The translations under genes were made by a program, and so were the position numbers. Below the pieces are notes generated by a model. It was not told the DNA's origin. It saw only the letters and a program-made list of their open reading frames with translations, and searched no databases. DNA of 64,000 nt, from contig CAZDDZ010000001.1 in the NCBI GenBank assembly GCA_964504285.1, forward strand, positions 62,001 through 126,000, given 5' to 3'. Positions 49,936 through 59,682 of the stretch are shown piece by piece. Every line of letters starts with the position of its first letter. The first letter of the stretch is position 1. This stretch comes from Pseudoflavonifractor sp964504285 (GTDB lineage Bacteria > Bacillota > Clostridia > Oscillospirales > Oscillospiraceae).

Positions 49936-52900
49936 ATGCTTAAGCTGCTGCTGGGTGTCTCGGGAACCGGGAAGACTACCGCCATTTTAAAAACCATTGC
50001 TGCCACAGGCGGAGTGCGGCCTCAGGTGCTCATTGTTCCGGAGCAGCACTCCCACGATATGGAGCGGGGACTCTGTGCCATAGGCGGTAACAGCGTGTCC
50101 GGCTATGCCGAGGTACTCTCCTTTACCAGAATGGCCAGCCGAGTCTTTTCCATCACGGGCGGCCTGTCTACTCCTACCCTGGATAACGGTGGGCGGCTGC
50201 TGCTCATGTACACAGCTCTGCGTTCGGTGGCAAGTCAGCTTAAGGTTTACGGCAGACCTTCCAAGCGCCCTGAATTTCTTTCCGGGCTCATTGCCACGGT
50301 AGATGAGCTTAAAAGCTGTCTTGTCACCCCGGCGCACCTCTGGACGGCAGGGGAGGAGGCTGACGGCGCCGAGGGGGACAAGCTCTTGGATCTCTCGCTC
50401 ATTTACGGCGCTTACGAGGCGTTTACCGCACGGCAAGGGGCCGATCCCAGGGATAAGGCTACCCGTCTAGCTTGGGCGCTGAAGGAGAGCGGCTGGGCCG
50501 CGGGTACCGACTTCTATATCGACGGGTTCACCGATTTCACACCCCAGGAACGGCAGGTGTTGGAGCAGCTGCTGGTTCAGGCCAATTCCGTCACCGCAGC
50601 ACTTACCTGTGACCGCATGGAGGAGACCGAGGACGGAGCCGGGATTTTTTCCCCTGCCCGCAAAACAGCACACACCCTTCTGCGCTTGGCACGGGAACAC
50701 AGTATTTCCCAGGAAATTACAATTATGAAGGAGCTGTACCGACCGGACAGCATAAAACCCGTCCTGTTTCGGGCCAACAGCCCCTATTCCGAGGTGGAGT
50801 GGACAGCGTCAGAAATCCTCCGGCTGGCCCGGGAGGAGAACTATCGCTTTCGAGACATTGCCGTGTGCAGTCGGAGCATGGAGGGGTACGGCAGTCTGAT
50901 TGAAACAGTTTTTGCCCGATATGGTATCCCTGTATTTCTTTCAGGAATGAGCGATATTTTGGAAAAGCCTATATTGGCCTTTATAACCTCGGCGCTGACC
51001 GCAGTGGCGGGGGGATACCAGTACGATGACCTGTTCCGCTGTCTGAAAACCGGGTTGGCCGGCATTACTCCGGAAGAGTGTGACCTGCTTGAGAACTACG
51101 CCCTTAAATGGGATTTGCGCGGCTCCCGCTGGACGCAAAAGGCCGACTGGACCATGCACCCCCGGGGATACGGCCTTCCATTTTCTCCCGCAGACCAGAC
51201 ACTCCTGGCGCGGCTTAATGAGGTGCGCCGCCGGGTAATAGAGCCCTTAGAGGAACTAAACAAGAATCAAAACCGCACTGGAAAGGGGCAAGCTTTAGCG
51301 CTTTACAGATATGCGGAGGCGGTTGGCTTACCGCAGCGGCTGGAGGAGCGCACCGCCGCACTGGAGCAGCGGGGAGAGCACGCTCTTGCCCGGGAATACG
51401 ACCAGCTCTGGGACATTCTCTGCAACGGATTGGAGCAGTGTGCACTAATCTTGGGGGACAGCCCTTTAGAGACTGAGGAGTTCTCTCGCCTATTTCAGCT
51501 GGTGCTCTCTCAATACGACGTTGGCACCATTCCGGTTTCTCTTGACCGGGTAACAGCAGGAGAAATGCCACGTTTAGCACACAAAGGGTGTAAAGTGCTT
51601 TTCCTTCTCGGTGCTGACGATGGGGCCATTCCGCAGGCCGCGCCCTCACCGGGGCTTTTGAATGATGATGACCGCAGCCTGCTGGCCTCTTATGGCCTGG
51701 AGCTGGCTCCCAGCCTGACCGATAAGCTCTACCGTGAGATGACCATTGTCTATGAAACCTGCGCTCTGCCCTCGGACTATCTTTCCATTAGCTGGGCAGC
51801 TGTGGGTGCCGACGGAAGTGAGCGCCGCCCGGCTTTTTTAGTGGGCAGATACCGGGCGCAATACCCTGATTTGACCGAGATATATGAGGGGGCGTTAGAC
51901 GGCTCCTTCCGTCTGGCAGCTCCCCGGCCTGCCCTGGAGCTGGCGGGGCGGTGGCCTGCCGCCGCCGCCGCACTTAAGACCATGCCCGACTACGCGCCTA
52001 GTGTGGCGCGGATGGAGCAGGTTCGGGGTCTGGAGCGGGGGAGACTGACCCGACCCTTGGTAGAGGCGCTGTACGGCAAGCGGGTGCCCATGTCGGCCTC
52101 TCGCATGGATAAGTACAAGTCCTGCCATTTCTCTTACTTCATGCAGTACGGGCTGCGCGCCGAGCCACGGAAGTCTGCCGGATTCCATGCCCCAGAGTAT
52201 GGTACCTTTGTCCACTATGTTCTGGAGCATGTCCTTCAAAATGAAAGGATAAAAAATAAAAAGGAAAAAGTAGAGACGGCGGTATTGCGCGCGGTAACCC
52301 GTGAGGCGGTTGACTGCTATGTCACCGAGGAGCTGGGCGGGCTGGAGCAGGAGAGCCAGCGGTTCCAGTACTTGTTCCGGCGGCTTCTCAAGTCGATCTA
52401 CGCCGTGGTGGAAAATGTAGTCGAGGAGCTTTCCCGTTCCGACTTTTCCCCCATCGCCTTCGAACTGGGCTTTGGTGCCAGGGGAGACTTGCCGCCGGTG
52501 GAGTTTACCCAAAACGGCGTGACTGTCAGCGTGTCGGGCTTTGTGGACCGAGTAGACGGCTGGGAGCGAGATGGGCGGCTCTACCTCCGGGTGGTGGACT
52601 ATAAGACCGGGCGCAAGTCCTTTGACTTGACAGATGTTTGGAACGGACTTGGTCTGCAAATGCTCCTGTACCTCTTTACCCTGGAAAAGAAGGGCGGAGC
52701 GCTGTTTGGCGACAAGGAAATCGTCCCGGCGGGGGTGCTCTACCTTCCGGCAAGGGACGCGGTAGTGGCCGGCAGCCGCACCATGACCGAGGAGATGCGC
52801 CGCAAGGCGGTGGATCAGGAGCTCAAACGCCGAGGGCTGGTGCTGGATGCCCCCGGACTGCCGGAGGCGATGGAGCACCCGGACGAGGGCGGGTTCCACT

Positions 52901-53199
52901 TTCTACCTGTGAAGCTTTCTGCCAAGACGGGCGCAATTTCTGGCGACGCGCTGGTCTCCGCCGAACGTCTGGGTAAGCTTGAAAAGCATATTTATAAAAT
53001 TCTGGATGAAATCGGAACAGAACTGGCAGCGGGCAACATTGCCGCCGACCCATTCTGGAAGGGGCCGGAGCAGAACGCCTGCCATTACTGCGATTTTGCC
53101 GCTGCCTGCCATTTTGAGGAGGGCAAGGGTACCGACTGCCGCCGCTGGCTGCCCAAGGTCAAGGCAGAGCAGTTTTGGAATGAACTGGAGAACGCCTAA
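49936..53199 (+). CDS. addB: AddB: ATP-dependent nuclease/helicase subunit B
   Basis: This subunit of the AddAB double-strand-break repair complex, 1087 residues, processes DNA ends for recombination. The N-terminal P-loop GVSGTGKTT is at residues 7-15, and a degenerate helicase core follows. The C-terminal RecB-like nuclease has VDYKTGRKSFDLTDVWNGLGLQMLLYLF, framed by four cysteines (about 729, and 1049, 1052, 1058 in CHYCDFAAACHF) that match the AddB Fe-S cluster. GGAGGG before the ATG at 49936 sets the start although the frame extends 25 codons upstream. addA follows 60 bp later. Confidence 0.95.
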   Translation: MLKLLLGVSGTGKTTAILKTIAATGGVRPQVLIVPEQHSHDMERGLCAIGGNSVSGYAEVLSFTRMASRVFSITGGLSTPTLDNGGRLLLMYTALRSVASQLKVYGRPSKRPEFLSGLIATVDELKSCLVTPAHLWTAGEEADGAEGDKLLDLSLIYGAYEAFTARQGADPRDKATRLAWALKESGWAAGTDFYIDGFTDFTPQERQVLEQLLVQANSVTAALTCDRMEETEDGAGIFSPARKTAHTLLRLAREHSISQEITIMKELYRPDSIKPVLFRANSPYSEVEWTASEILRLAREENYRFRDIAVCSRSMEGYGSLIETVFARYGIPVFLSGMSDILEKPILAFITSALTAVAGGYQYDDLFRCLKTGLAGITPEECDLLENYALKWDLRGSRWTQKADWTMHPRGYGLPFSPADQTLLARLNEVRRRVIEPLEELNKNQNRTGKGQALALYRYAEAVGLPQRLEERTAALEQRGEHALAREYDQLWDILCNGLEQCALILGDSPLETEEFSRLFQLVLSQYDVGTIPVSLDRVTAGEMPRLAHKGCKVLFLLGADDGAIPQAAPSPGLLNDDDRSLLASYGLELAPSLTDKLYREMTIVYETCALPSDYLSISWAAVGADGSERRPAFLVGRYRAQYPDLTEIYEGALDGSFRLAAPRPALELAGRWPAAAAALKTMPDYAPSVARMEQVRGLERGRLTRPLVEALYGKRVPMSASRMDKYKSCHFSYFMQYGLRAEPRKSAGFHAPEYGTFVHYVLEHVLQNERIKNKKEKVETAVLRAVTREAVDCYVTEELGGLEQESQRFQYLFRRLLKSIYAVVENVVEELSRSDFSPIAFELGFGARGDLPPVEFTQNGVTVSVSGFVDRVDGWERDGRLYLRVVDYKTGRKSFDLTDVWNGLGLQMLLYLFTLEKKGGALFGDKEIVPAGVLYLPARDAVVAGSRTMTEEMRRKAVDQELKRRGLVLDAPGLPEAMEHPDEGGFHFLPVKLSAKTGAISGDALVSAERLGKLEKHIYKILDEIGTELAAGNIAADPFWKGPEQNACHYCDFAAACHFEEGKGTDCRRWLPKVKAEQFWNELENA

Positions 53200-53259
53200 A
53201 AAAGACAGAATACTTGGAGACATGACAAATTGTGTCCCAACCACCGGGAGGTGAACCCA

Positions 53260-56200
53260 ATGCCATTTGAATTAACACCCGAGCAAGCCGCTGTGGTGAA
53301 TAACCGGGGGGGTGGGCTTTTGGTGTCTGCCGCCGCAGGATCGGGCAAAACGCGGGTGCTGGTAGAGCGACTTTTAAACCGGGTGGGAGATGAGGGGCTG
53401 GACATTGACCGATTTTTGGTCATCACCTACACTAAGGCTGCTGCTGCCGAGCTGCGGGGGCGCATTGTAGAGGAGATTTCCGACCGGCTGGCCCAAAACC
53501 CCACCGATGGCCGTCTGCGCCGCCAGCAAACGCTGGTATATAAGGCGCAAATCTCCACGGTTCATGCCTTCTGCGCCCAGCTGCTGCGGGAGTGCGGACA
53601 TTTAATTGACCTAAGCCCCGATTTTCGTCTCTGCGATGAGGGAGAGGCCGGTATTCTCATGAGCCGCGCCCTGGACGATGTGCTGGAAAAGCGCTATGAG
53701 CAGATAGAACAAGATAAAGATTTTGCCCTGCTGGTGGACACCATGTCTGCCGGGCGGGATGACAGCAAATTGGTGCAAATTGTATTGGACATTCGCTCCA
53801 GAGTGCAAAGTCACCCAAACCCCGCCGCCTGGCTAGACGGGCAGGCAAGGGCTTTTAATACCGCCGACATTGACGATGCGGGGGACACCCCGTGGGGTAA
53901 GCTTCTGCTGGGGGATGCTCGCCGTCAGGCAGCTTACTGGCTGGGCAAGCTGAACGAAGCCCTGGAAATCTGCCCCTGTGACCCCAACCTGGACGCCAAC
54001 TATACCCCCAGCATCTCGGCTACCATGGATGGCTTGGAGCATTTCCTGGCAGGACTGGATAAGGGGTGGGATGCCGCCGTGGCCGCCCTGCCCATCCCGT
54101 TTCCACGGGCGGGGAGCAAGAAGATGACCGAGTGCCCCGAGGCTGCCGAGCAGGTTAAGCGCATTCGTGCCAAGTGCAAGAAGCGGATGGACAAGCTCTG
54201 TGAGCTTTTGGACGATACCAGCGAGGGGCTTTTGGGGGATATGCGGGCGGTCTATCCCGCCGTGCGCGGCCTGTTTGCCCTCGTAAAGGATTTTGAGACG
54301 GCCTACACCGCCGAGAAGGAGCGGCGCAGTCTGTTGGACTTCTCCGACCTGGAGCATTTGGCGGTTAAACTGCTGGCCGATGAAGCGGGGAACCCCACCG
54401 ACCTTGCCCAAAGCCTATCTGCCCGATACGATGAGATTATGGTGGACGAGTACCAGGACACCAACGAGGTACAAAACGCCATTTTTACTGCCCTGTCCAG
54501 GAAGGGGAAAAATCTCTTTATGGTGGGTGACGTGAAGCAGTCTATCTATCGCTTCCGTCTGGCTGATCCCACCATCTTTCTGGGCAAGTACCGCGGCTTC
54601 AAGCCCTATACTGAGGCATCTGACGGGGAGGAGCGGCGTATTATTCTCTCTAAAAACTTCCGCTCCCGCGCCCAGGTGCTGGAGGGAGCCAACTATATTT
54701 TTCGCAGCGTAATGTCAACCGAGTTTGGTGAGATGGAGTACACCTCCGACGAAGCGCTCTATCCGGGGGCGGTATACCCAGACCCGCCGGATGGGCATGA
54801 GCTGTCATTTCCCGCCCCGTCCTGGTATGCTGTGGAGCTGGACGCCCTAGACCTGTCCGAGGAGAGCGGGGAGGAGGATGAGGAGCGGGAAAAGACCCCG
54901 CGTGACCTTTTAGAGGCACGCTTTATTGCCCAGCGCATCCGCGGACTTTTAGAGGAAGGCTTTCCCGTTGCCGAGAAGGACAGCACCCGCCCGGCCCGCT
55001 ATGCCGACATGGTTATCCTTCTCCGCTCACCCGGTTCGGCGCTCCATCACTACGCCCGTGCCCTTGGGGAGCAGGACATTCCGTGGGAGGCCGAGGGAGG
55101 TAAGGATTTCTTTGCAGCCACCGAGGTGACCGTGGCCCTCTCGCTCCTGCAAATCGTAGATAATCCCCGGCAGGATGTAGCGCTGATTTCAGCCTTGCGC
55201 TCCCCGGTGTACGCTTTTTCCGCCGACCGCCTGGCTGCCATTCGAGCCGCAGCGCCAGACACGGACTTTTACAGCGCACTTCAAAAAGAGGCCGAGGACG
55301 GCGGCGAGGATTGTAGGGCTTTTTTATCGGAGCTGTGGGATTTAAGGAGCTGCGCAGGGGATCGGGACAGTCATCAGCTTCTCTGGCATATCTACGACAG
55401 AGCCAACCTTTTGGGTATCTTCGGCGCCATGGACGAGGGTGAAACCAGACAAGGAAACCTGCTTGCCCTCTGTGAGCTGGCAAGGGCGTTTGAGGGTGCG
55501 GGCCATAAGGGGCTGTTCGGCTTTTTAACCTACCTGACCCGACTGCGGGAGCGGGGAGACAAAATCTCGGTGCCCCAGCCCGGACGGGAGGGGGGGGGCG
55601 TGCGCATCATGTCCATCCACAAATCTAAAGGGCTGGAATTCCCGGTGGTTTTTCTGGCGGGGCTTATGCGCAGGCTCAACCGTGACGATATGCAGCGGCC
55701 CATTCTCTTTCACCCCAAGCTGGGAGTCGGCCCCAAACGGCTGGACACCGAGCGCATGATTGAGTACACCACTCTGGCCAGAAGGGCGGTGGCACGTCAA
55801 CTGGAGTATGAGATGATGGCAGAGGAGCTGCGGCTTCTCTATGTAGCTGTGACCCGGGCCAGAGAAAAGCTAATTATGACCTGTGCCCTTACCCGAGGAG
55901 CGGATGACTTAGCCGCGCTTGCCGAGGACGCAGGCAGTCCGGTGGAGCCCCAGGTGCTGGCCGGATGCGCGTCGGTGGGGCAGTGGGTGCTTCTGTCCGC
56001 CATAGTCCGGCCTGAGGCCGTAGCACTTCGCTCGGTCGCGGGGGCGGCCATTGTGCCGCCCGCAGTAGAATACGGCCCGACCTGGGACATTCGATGGGTA
56101 GACGGTGCGCCCTTTCGGCAGGCAGACGGACAGAGTGACACAAAACGGGAAAAGGCGTGCCATAAAACGGATGACGACCTGCTCAGCCGTCTTACCTGGG

Positions 56201-56865
56201 TCTACCCCCATGCCGTACAGGTGGAAATCCCCTCCAAGCTTACCGCCACCCAGCTCAAGGGTCGTGAGCTTGATGAAGAAGTGGCTGAAAGTGCGCCCGC
56301 CCCGGCACATAAGCCTATCCGCCGCCCACGCTTTGCTGAGGCGGAGCTTGGACTGACCCCTGCGCAAAAGGGCACGGCCATTCACTTGGTTATGCAGTAT
56401 ATAGACTTTGCCAGGACGGGCACCATAGAGGAAATTCAGAAGGAAATCGGCCGCCTTGTGGCGAAGGAATTTATTACGGCTCAGCAGGGGGAGGCGGTTG
56501 CGCCCGAAAAGCTCTATGCCTTCTTTTCCTCTCCGCTGGGACAGGAGATTCTCGCCTCAAATACCCTGCGTCGGGAGTTTAAATTCTCTATTCTGGTGCC
56601 CGCCAACCAGTATTATGAGACGGTGGCGGGGGAGGAGCGGGTGCTGCTCCAAGGTGTGGTGGACTGCTACTTTGAAAATGCCCGGGGCATTACGGTGGTC
56701 GACTTCAAAACCGACCGGGTGGAGCCACAAAATCAGACCGCCCGCGCTGAGGAATACCGACCCCAGCTTATGGCTTATTCCCACGCTCTGGCTGAGGTGA
56801 CGGGAAAGCCGGTTACCCGCCGGGTTCTCTGGTTTTTTTCGACCGATTGTGCGGTGGAAATTTAA
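53260..56865 (+). CDS. addA: AddA: ATP-dependent helicase/nuclease subunit A
   Basis: This UvrD-type 3'-5' helicase and nuclease of 1201 residues pairs with AddB. The Q-motif FELTPEQAAVVNNRGGGLLVSAAAGSGKTR has its P-loop at 27-31. Further signals are motif II DEYQDTNEVQNAIF, motif III MVGDVKQSIYRFRLADP and motif VI YVAVTRAREKLIMT. The nuclease domain has TVVDFKTDRVEPQNQTARAEEYRPQLMAYSHAL near residue 1145. The GGGAGGTGAACCCA site supports the ATG at 53260. The length is typical, and the gene is in the same transcript as addB. Confidence 0.97.
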   Translation: MPFELTPEQAAVVNNRGGGLLVSAAAGSGKTRVLVERLLNRVGDEGLDIDRFLVITYTKAAAAELRGRIVEEISDRLAQNPTDGRLRRQQTLVYKAQISTVHAFCAQLLRECGHLIDLSPDFRLCDEGEAGILMSRALDDVLEKRYEQIEQDKDFALLVDTMSAGRDDSKLVQIVLDIRSRVQSHPNPAAWLDGQARAFNTADIDDAGDTPWGKLLLGDARRQAAYWLGKLNEALEICPCDPNLDANYTPSISATMDGLEHFLAGLDKGWDAAVAALPIPFPRAGSKKMTECPEAAEQVKRIRAKCKKRMDKLCELLDDTSEGLLGDMRAVYPAVRGLFALVKDFETAYTAEKERRSLLDFSDLEHLAVKLLADEAGNPTDLAQSLSARYDEIMVDEYQDTNEVQNAIFTALSRKGKNLFMVGDVKQSIYRFRLADPTIFLGKYRGFKPYTEASDGEERRIILSKNFRSRAQVLEGANYIFRSVMSTEFGEMEYTSDEALYPGAVYPDPPDGHELSFPAPSWYAVELDALDLSEESGEEDEEREKTPRDLLEARFIAQRIRGLLEEGFPVAEKDSTRPARYADMVILLRSPGSALHHYARALGEQDIPWEAEGGKDFFAATEVTVALSLLQIVDNPRQDVALISALRSPVYAFSADRLAAIRAAAPDTDFYSALQKEAEDGGEDCRAFLSELWDLRSCAGDRDSHQLLWHIYDRANLLGIFGAMDEGETRQGNLLALCELARAFEGAGHKGLFGFLTYLTRLRERGDKISVPQPGREGGGVRIMSIHKSKGLEFPVVFLAGLMRRLNRDDMQRPILFHPKLGVGPKRLDTERMIEYTTLARRAVARQLEYEMMAEELRLLYVAVTRAREKLIMTCALTRGADDLAALAEDAGSPVEPQVLAGCASVGQWVLLSAIVRPEAVALRSVAGAAIVPPAVEYGPTWDIRWVDGAPFRQADGQSDTKREKACHKTDDDLLSRLTWVYPHAVQVEIPSKLTATQLKGRELDEEVAESAPAPAHKPIRRPRFAEAELGLTPAQKGTAIHLVMQYIDFARTGTIEEIQKEIGRLVAKEFITAQQGEAVAPEKLYAFFSSPLGQEILASNTLRREFKFSILVPANQYYETVAGEERVLLQGVVDCYFENARGITVVDFKTDRVEPQNQTARAEEYRPQLMAYSHALAEVTGKPVTRRVLWFFSTDCAVEI

Positions 56866-56873
56866 AAAAGTTA

Positions 56874-56902
56874 TTGCATTTTGGTTTTAAATATGGTATT
56901 AT
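56874..56902 (+). promoter_or_regulatory. Promoter of rpmE
   Basis: TTGCAT (56874-56879), a 17-bp spacer and TATTAT (56897-56902), about 70 bp before the start codon. Confidence 0.7.
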
Positions 56903-56973
56903 ACCTAATGCGTTTATAAGGCGTGGAGGTTTGCTGCGCCGCTTTACCCTGAACGAGGAAGAGGTGAAACAGT

Positions 56974-57177
56974 ATGAAGGAAGGCATTCATCCCGATTAT
57001 CAGCAGACGACCATTAAGTGTGCCTGCGGCAACGTCATTGAGACGGGCTCCACAAAGCAGGACATCCGCGTTGAAGTCTGTTCCAAGTGCCACCCCTTTT
57101 TCACCGGAAAGCAGAAGATGGTGGATACCGGCGGACGTGTCAGCCGCTTCAACAAGAAGTTCGGTCTGGAGAAGTAA
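56974..57177 (+). CDS. rpmE: Ribosomal protein L31 (zinc-binding form)
   Basis: This 67-residue large-subunit protein starts MKEGIHPDYQQTTIKCACGNVIETGSTKQDIRVEVCSKCHPFFTGKQKMVDTGGRV. Cysteines 16, 18, 36 and 39 are the zinc ligands of the C+ form, as opposed to the zinc-free paralogue induced by zinc shortage. This is relevant because the cell also carries a zinc importer in this window. It has its own promoter and terminator. Confidence 0.97.
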   Translation: MKEGIHPDYQQTTIKCACGNVIETGSTKQDIRVEVCSKCHPFFTGKQKMVDTGGRVSRFNKKFGLEK

Positions 57178-57187
57178 GTTGGTTAAA

Positions 57188-57222
57188 GAAACCCGCACCT
57201 ACCGGTGCGGGTTTCTTTTTTC
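57188..57222 (+). terminator. Terminator of rpmE
   Basis: A 12-bp stem (GAAACCCGCACC with its complement, 57188-57199 and 57204-57215) with a TACC loop and a long T-run behind it. Confidence 0.9.
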
Positions 57223-57269
57223 TCTTTTTTAGCATATAATGTAGATACTCAAGAACAGGAGGCATTTGT

Positions 57270-57773
57270 ATGTTTGAGAAAATGGACCCAAAGGCCTTGG
57301 ATCAAAATGTTTTTTCCATGATTGGAGACCAATGGATGCTGATTACCGCCGGAACAGAGGAGCAACTCAATACCATGACTGCCAGTTGGGGCGGTCTGGG
57401 TATTTTGTGGAATAAGCCGGTGGCCACTTGCTATATCCGTCCTCAGCGTTACACCCGCGAGTTTGTTGACCGGGAGGAATATTTTACTCTGGCCTTTTTG
57501 GGGGAAGAATACCGTCAGGTCCTTTCTCTATGTGGCAGTAAAAGCGGCCGTGACATTGATAAGGTAAAGGAATGTAACTTTACAACCAACACACAAGCCG
57601 CTGCTCCTTATTTTGAGGAAGCCGACCTGGTGCTGGTGTGCAAAAAGCAATACACCGGCTCCATCGCGGCGGAGGGTTTTCATGACGATGCCTTGCGGGA
57701 GAAGAACTATCCTTTTAAGGACTACCATAAAATGTACATCGGCGAAATCGTCGAGGTTTTAAAGAAAGTATAA
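57270..57773 (+). CDS. Flavin reductase-like protein
   Basis: This 167-residue FMN-binding split-barrel protein has the pattern WMLITAGTEEQLNTMTASWGGLGILWNKPVATCYIRPQRYTREFVDREEYFTLAFL, matching the flavin reductase domain. In this family the protein binds FMN and may reduce flavin or an unknown partner. A TATAAT stands at 57235-57240, without a good -35. The gene is monocistronic or joined with hflX, which starts 34 bp later. The substrate is unknown. Confidence 0.88.
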   Translation: MFEKMDPKALDQNVFSMIGDQWMLITAGTEEQLNTMTASWGGLGILWNKPVATCYIRPQRYTREFVDREEYFTLAFLGEEYRQVLSLCGSKSGRDIDKVKECNFTTNTQAAAPYFEEADLVLVCKKQYTGSIAAEGFHDDALREKNYPFKDYHKMYIGEIVEVLKKV

Positions 57774-57807
57774 GGGCACGACTTGCTGTGCCCTGCCAGG
57801 AGGCTAT

Positions 57808-59085
57808 ATGACCGAACATACAACAGAAGTCAAACGTGATAAGGCGGTGCTGGTGGGCCTTTCCGCACACTGCTTGACGGATGCGGAGAACGCCACCGAG
57901 ACCTCGATGGAGGAACTTGCCGCGCTTTTAGAGACCGCCGGGGGCGACTGTGTGGGCATGGCCATGCAGAATAAGGACACCCCTGATCCCCGTACCTTTA
58001 TCGGCGAGGGCAAGCTGGCAGAGGTGAAGGAGCTGGTGGTGGCGCAAGGGGCCACCATGGTGATTTTTGATAACGCGCTCTCTCCTTCCCAGCAGCGGGT
58101 GCTTACCGAGGAACTGGGAGTTGCAGTGCTGGATCGCTCTGCCCTCATCTTGGACATTTTCGCACAGCGGGCCCAGACTCGGGAGGGGCGCTTGCAGGTG
58201 GAACTTGCCCAGTATAAATATCTCCTGCCCCGGCTGACCGGCATGTGGGGCCATTTGGTGCGCCAGACTGCTTCGGGCGGCAAAAGCCCCATCGGTACCC
58301 GCGGCCCCGGTGAAACCCAGCTGGAAACTGACCGTCGGCATATTCGCCGGAAGCTGGCCAAGCTGGAGGAGGAGCTGGAGCAGGTGCGCCGTATCCGCGG
58401 TGTTCAGCGGGAGCGGCGCATGAAGAACGAGGTGCCTGTGGTAGCCATTGTGGGCTATACCAACGCGGGAAAATCTACCTTGCTCAACGCCCTCACCGGG
58501 TCCGACATTCCTGCCAATAATCGTCTGTTTGATACACTGGACACCACCACCCGCACCCTGGAAATTTCTGATACGTGCACGGTATTGCTCTCGGACACGG
58601 TGGGCTTTATTTCTAAGCTTCCCCACCATTTAGTGGAGGCTTTTAAGGCTACCTTAGAGGAACTGACCTTTGCAGACCTGCTTCTTCACGTGATTGACGC
58701 GTCTAACCCCGAATGGCGTGAACAGGAGCAGGTGGTGGAAAAGTTAATTGTAGAGCTGGGGGCGGCAGAGACTCCCCGTATTGACGTGTTTAATAAATCC
58801 GATCTCTACGCGGGCGATATTGTGCCCCATGGTGAGGACATTGTTTCCATCTCTGCCAAAACTGGCAGAGGGCTGGACGAGCTCTTGAGTATGATCGGGG
58901 GGCGCCTGGATCAGGGGGCTCATAAGGTTATCCTTCACCTACCCTATCACAAGGGGGGCGTGCTGGATATGCTCTACCGGGAGGCCAAGGTGGAGTCTGT
59001 GGAGTATGGTGATACCATTGAGGTCACTGCCGTGTGTACCCCCAAAATTATGGGTCAAATTAGTGAATTTATTTGGAACGGATAG
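57808..59085 (+). CDS. hflX: GTPase HflX
   Basis: This ribosome-binding GTPase of 425 residues splits or rescues ribosomes under stress. The N-terminal HflX domain (about 20-180) includes DPRTFIGEGKLAEVKELV and QSQ-type linker residues, then TASGGKSPIGTRGPGETQLETDRRHIRRKL. The G domain follows: G1 GYTNAGKSTLLNAL (about 216-229), G3 DTVGFI and G4 NKSD. The C-terminal domain is present. AGGAGG precedes the ATG. Neighbours are a flavin reductase and a GNAT protein, with no clear functional link. Confidence 0.96.
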   Translation: MTEHTTEVKRDKAVLVGLSAHCLTDAENATETSMEELAALLETAGGDCVGMAMQNKDTPDPRTFIGEGKLAEVKELVVAQGATMVIFDNALSPSQQRVLTEELGVAVLDRSALILDIFAQRAQTREGRLQVELAQYKYLLPRLTGMWGHLVRQTASGGKSPIGTRGPGETQLETDRRHIRRKLAKLEEELEQVRRIRGVQRERRMKNEVPVVAIVGYTNAGKSTLLNALTGSDIPANNRLFDTLDTTTRTLEISDTCTVLLSDTVGFISKLPHHLVEAFKATLEELTFADLLLHVIDASNPEWREQEQVVEKLIVELGAAETPRIDVFNKSDLYAGDIVPHGEDIVSISAKTGRGLDELLSMIGGRLDQGAHKVILHLPYHKGGVLDMLYREAKVESVEYGDTIEVTAVCTPKIMGQISEFIWNG

Positions 59086-59128
59086 CCGGACAATAGGTCA
59101 CTGAACTCGATTTAAAAGGAGAAGCGCC

Positions 59129-59668
59129 ATGCAGCGACTGGATACACCGCGACTAATCCTCCGCCCGTGGCGGGATTCCGATGCGGAGGAGCTTTACGAG
59201 TATGCAAGAAATCCGCTGGTAGGTCCATCGGCCGGCTGGCCTGTTCACAGAGATGTGGGCGAGAGTCGGGAGATTATCCGCACCATCTTTTCCGCACCCC
59301 GGGTTTTTGCCATGGAGCTGCGGGAGAGCGGTAAGGTAGTGGGCTCTGTGGGCTACGTGGGGAGGCACCAGACCCTGCTGCCCGGCCCTGATGACGAAAT
59401 CGGCTATGCCATGAATCCCGCCTATTGGGGTCGGGGGCTTATGCCGGAGGCCGTGGAGGAAATCCTACGCTGGGGTTTTGAAGATTTGGGCCTGGAAACC
59501 CAGTGGTGCGGGCATTACGACTTTAACCATAAGTCCCGCCGAGTAGTGGAGAAATGCGGCTTTCGATACCGTTTTACCGACAAGACGTATCTTCCGCTCA
59601 TGAACGAGGAGCGGGTAGAGCTTCACTATGCGATAACCCGTGAGGAATGGCGTGGGGCACTAAAATAA
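59129..59668 (+). CDS. GNAT acetyltransferase (RimJ/RimL type)
   Basis: This acetyl-CoA-dependent N-acetyltransferase has 179 residues. RLDTPRLILRPWRDSDAEELYEYARNPLV is the start of the RimJ/RimL group, EIGYAMNPAYWGRGLMPEAVEEILRWGFEDLGLETQWCG the acetyl-CoA pyrophosphate loop and core strand, and DFNHKSRRVVEKCGFRYR the end of the fold. It could acetylate an N-terminus, antibiotic or other amine; the substrate cannot be predicted. It follows hflX by 43 bp and precedes the YigZ gene by 14 bp, so the genes may share a transcript. Confidence 0.92.
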   Translation: MQRLDTPRLILRPWRDSDAEELYEYARNPLVGPSAGWPVHRDVGESREIIRTIFSAPRVFAMELRESGKVVGSVGYVGRHQTLLPGPDDEIGYAMNPAYWGRGLMPEAVEEILRWGFEDLGLETQWCGHYDFNHKSRRVVEKCGFRYRFTDKTYLPLMNEERVELHYAITREEWRGALK

Positions 59669-59682
59669 AGGGGGGGCCTGAT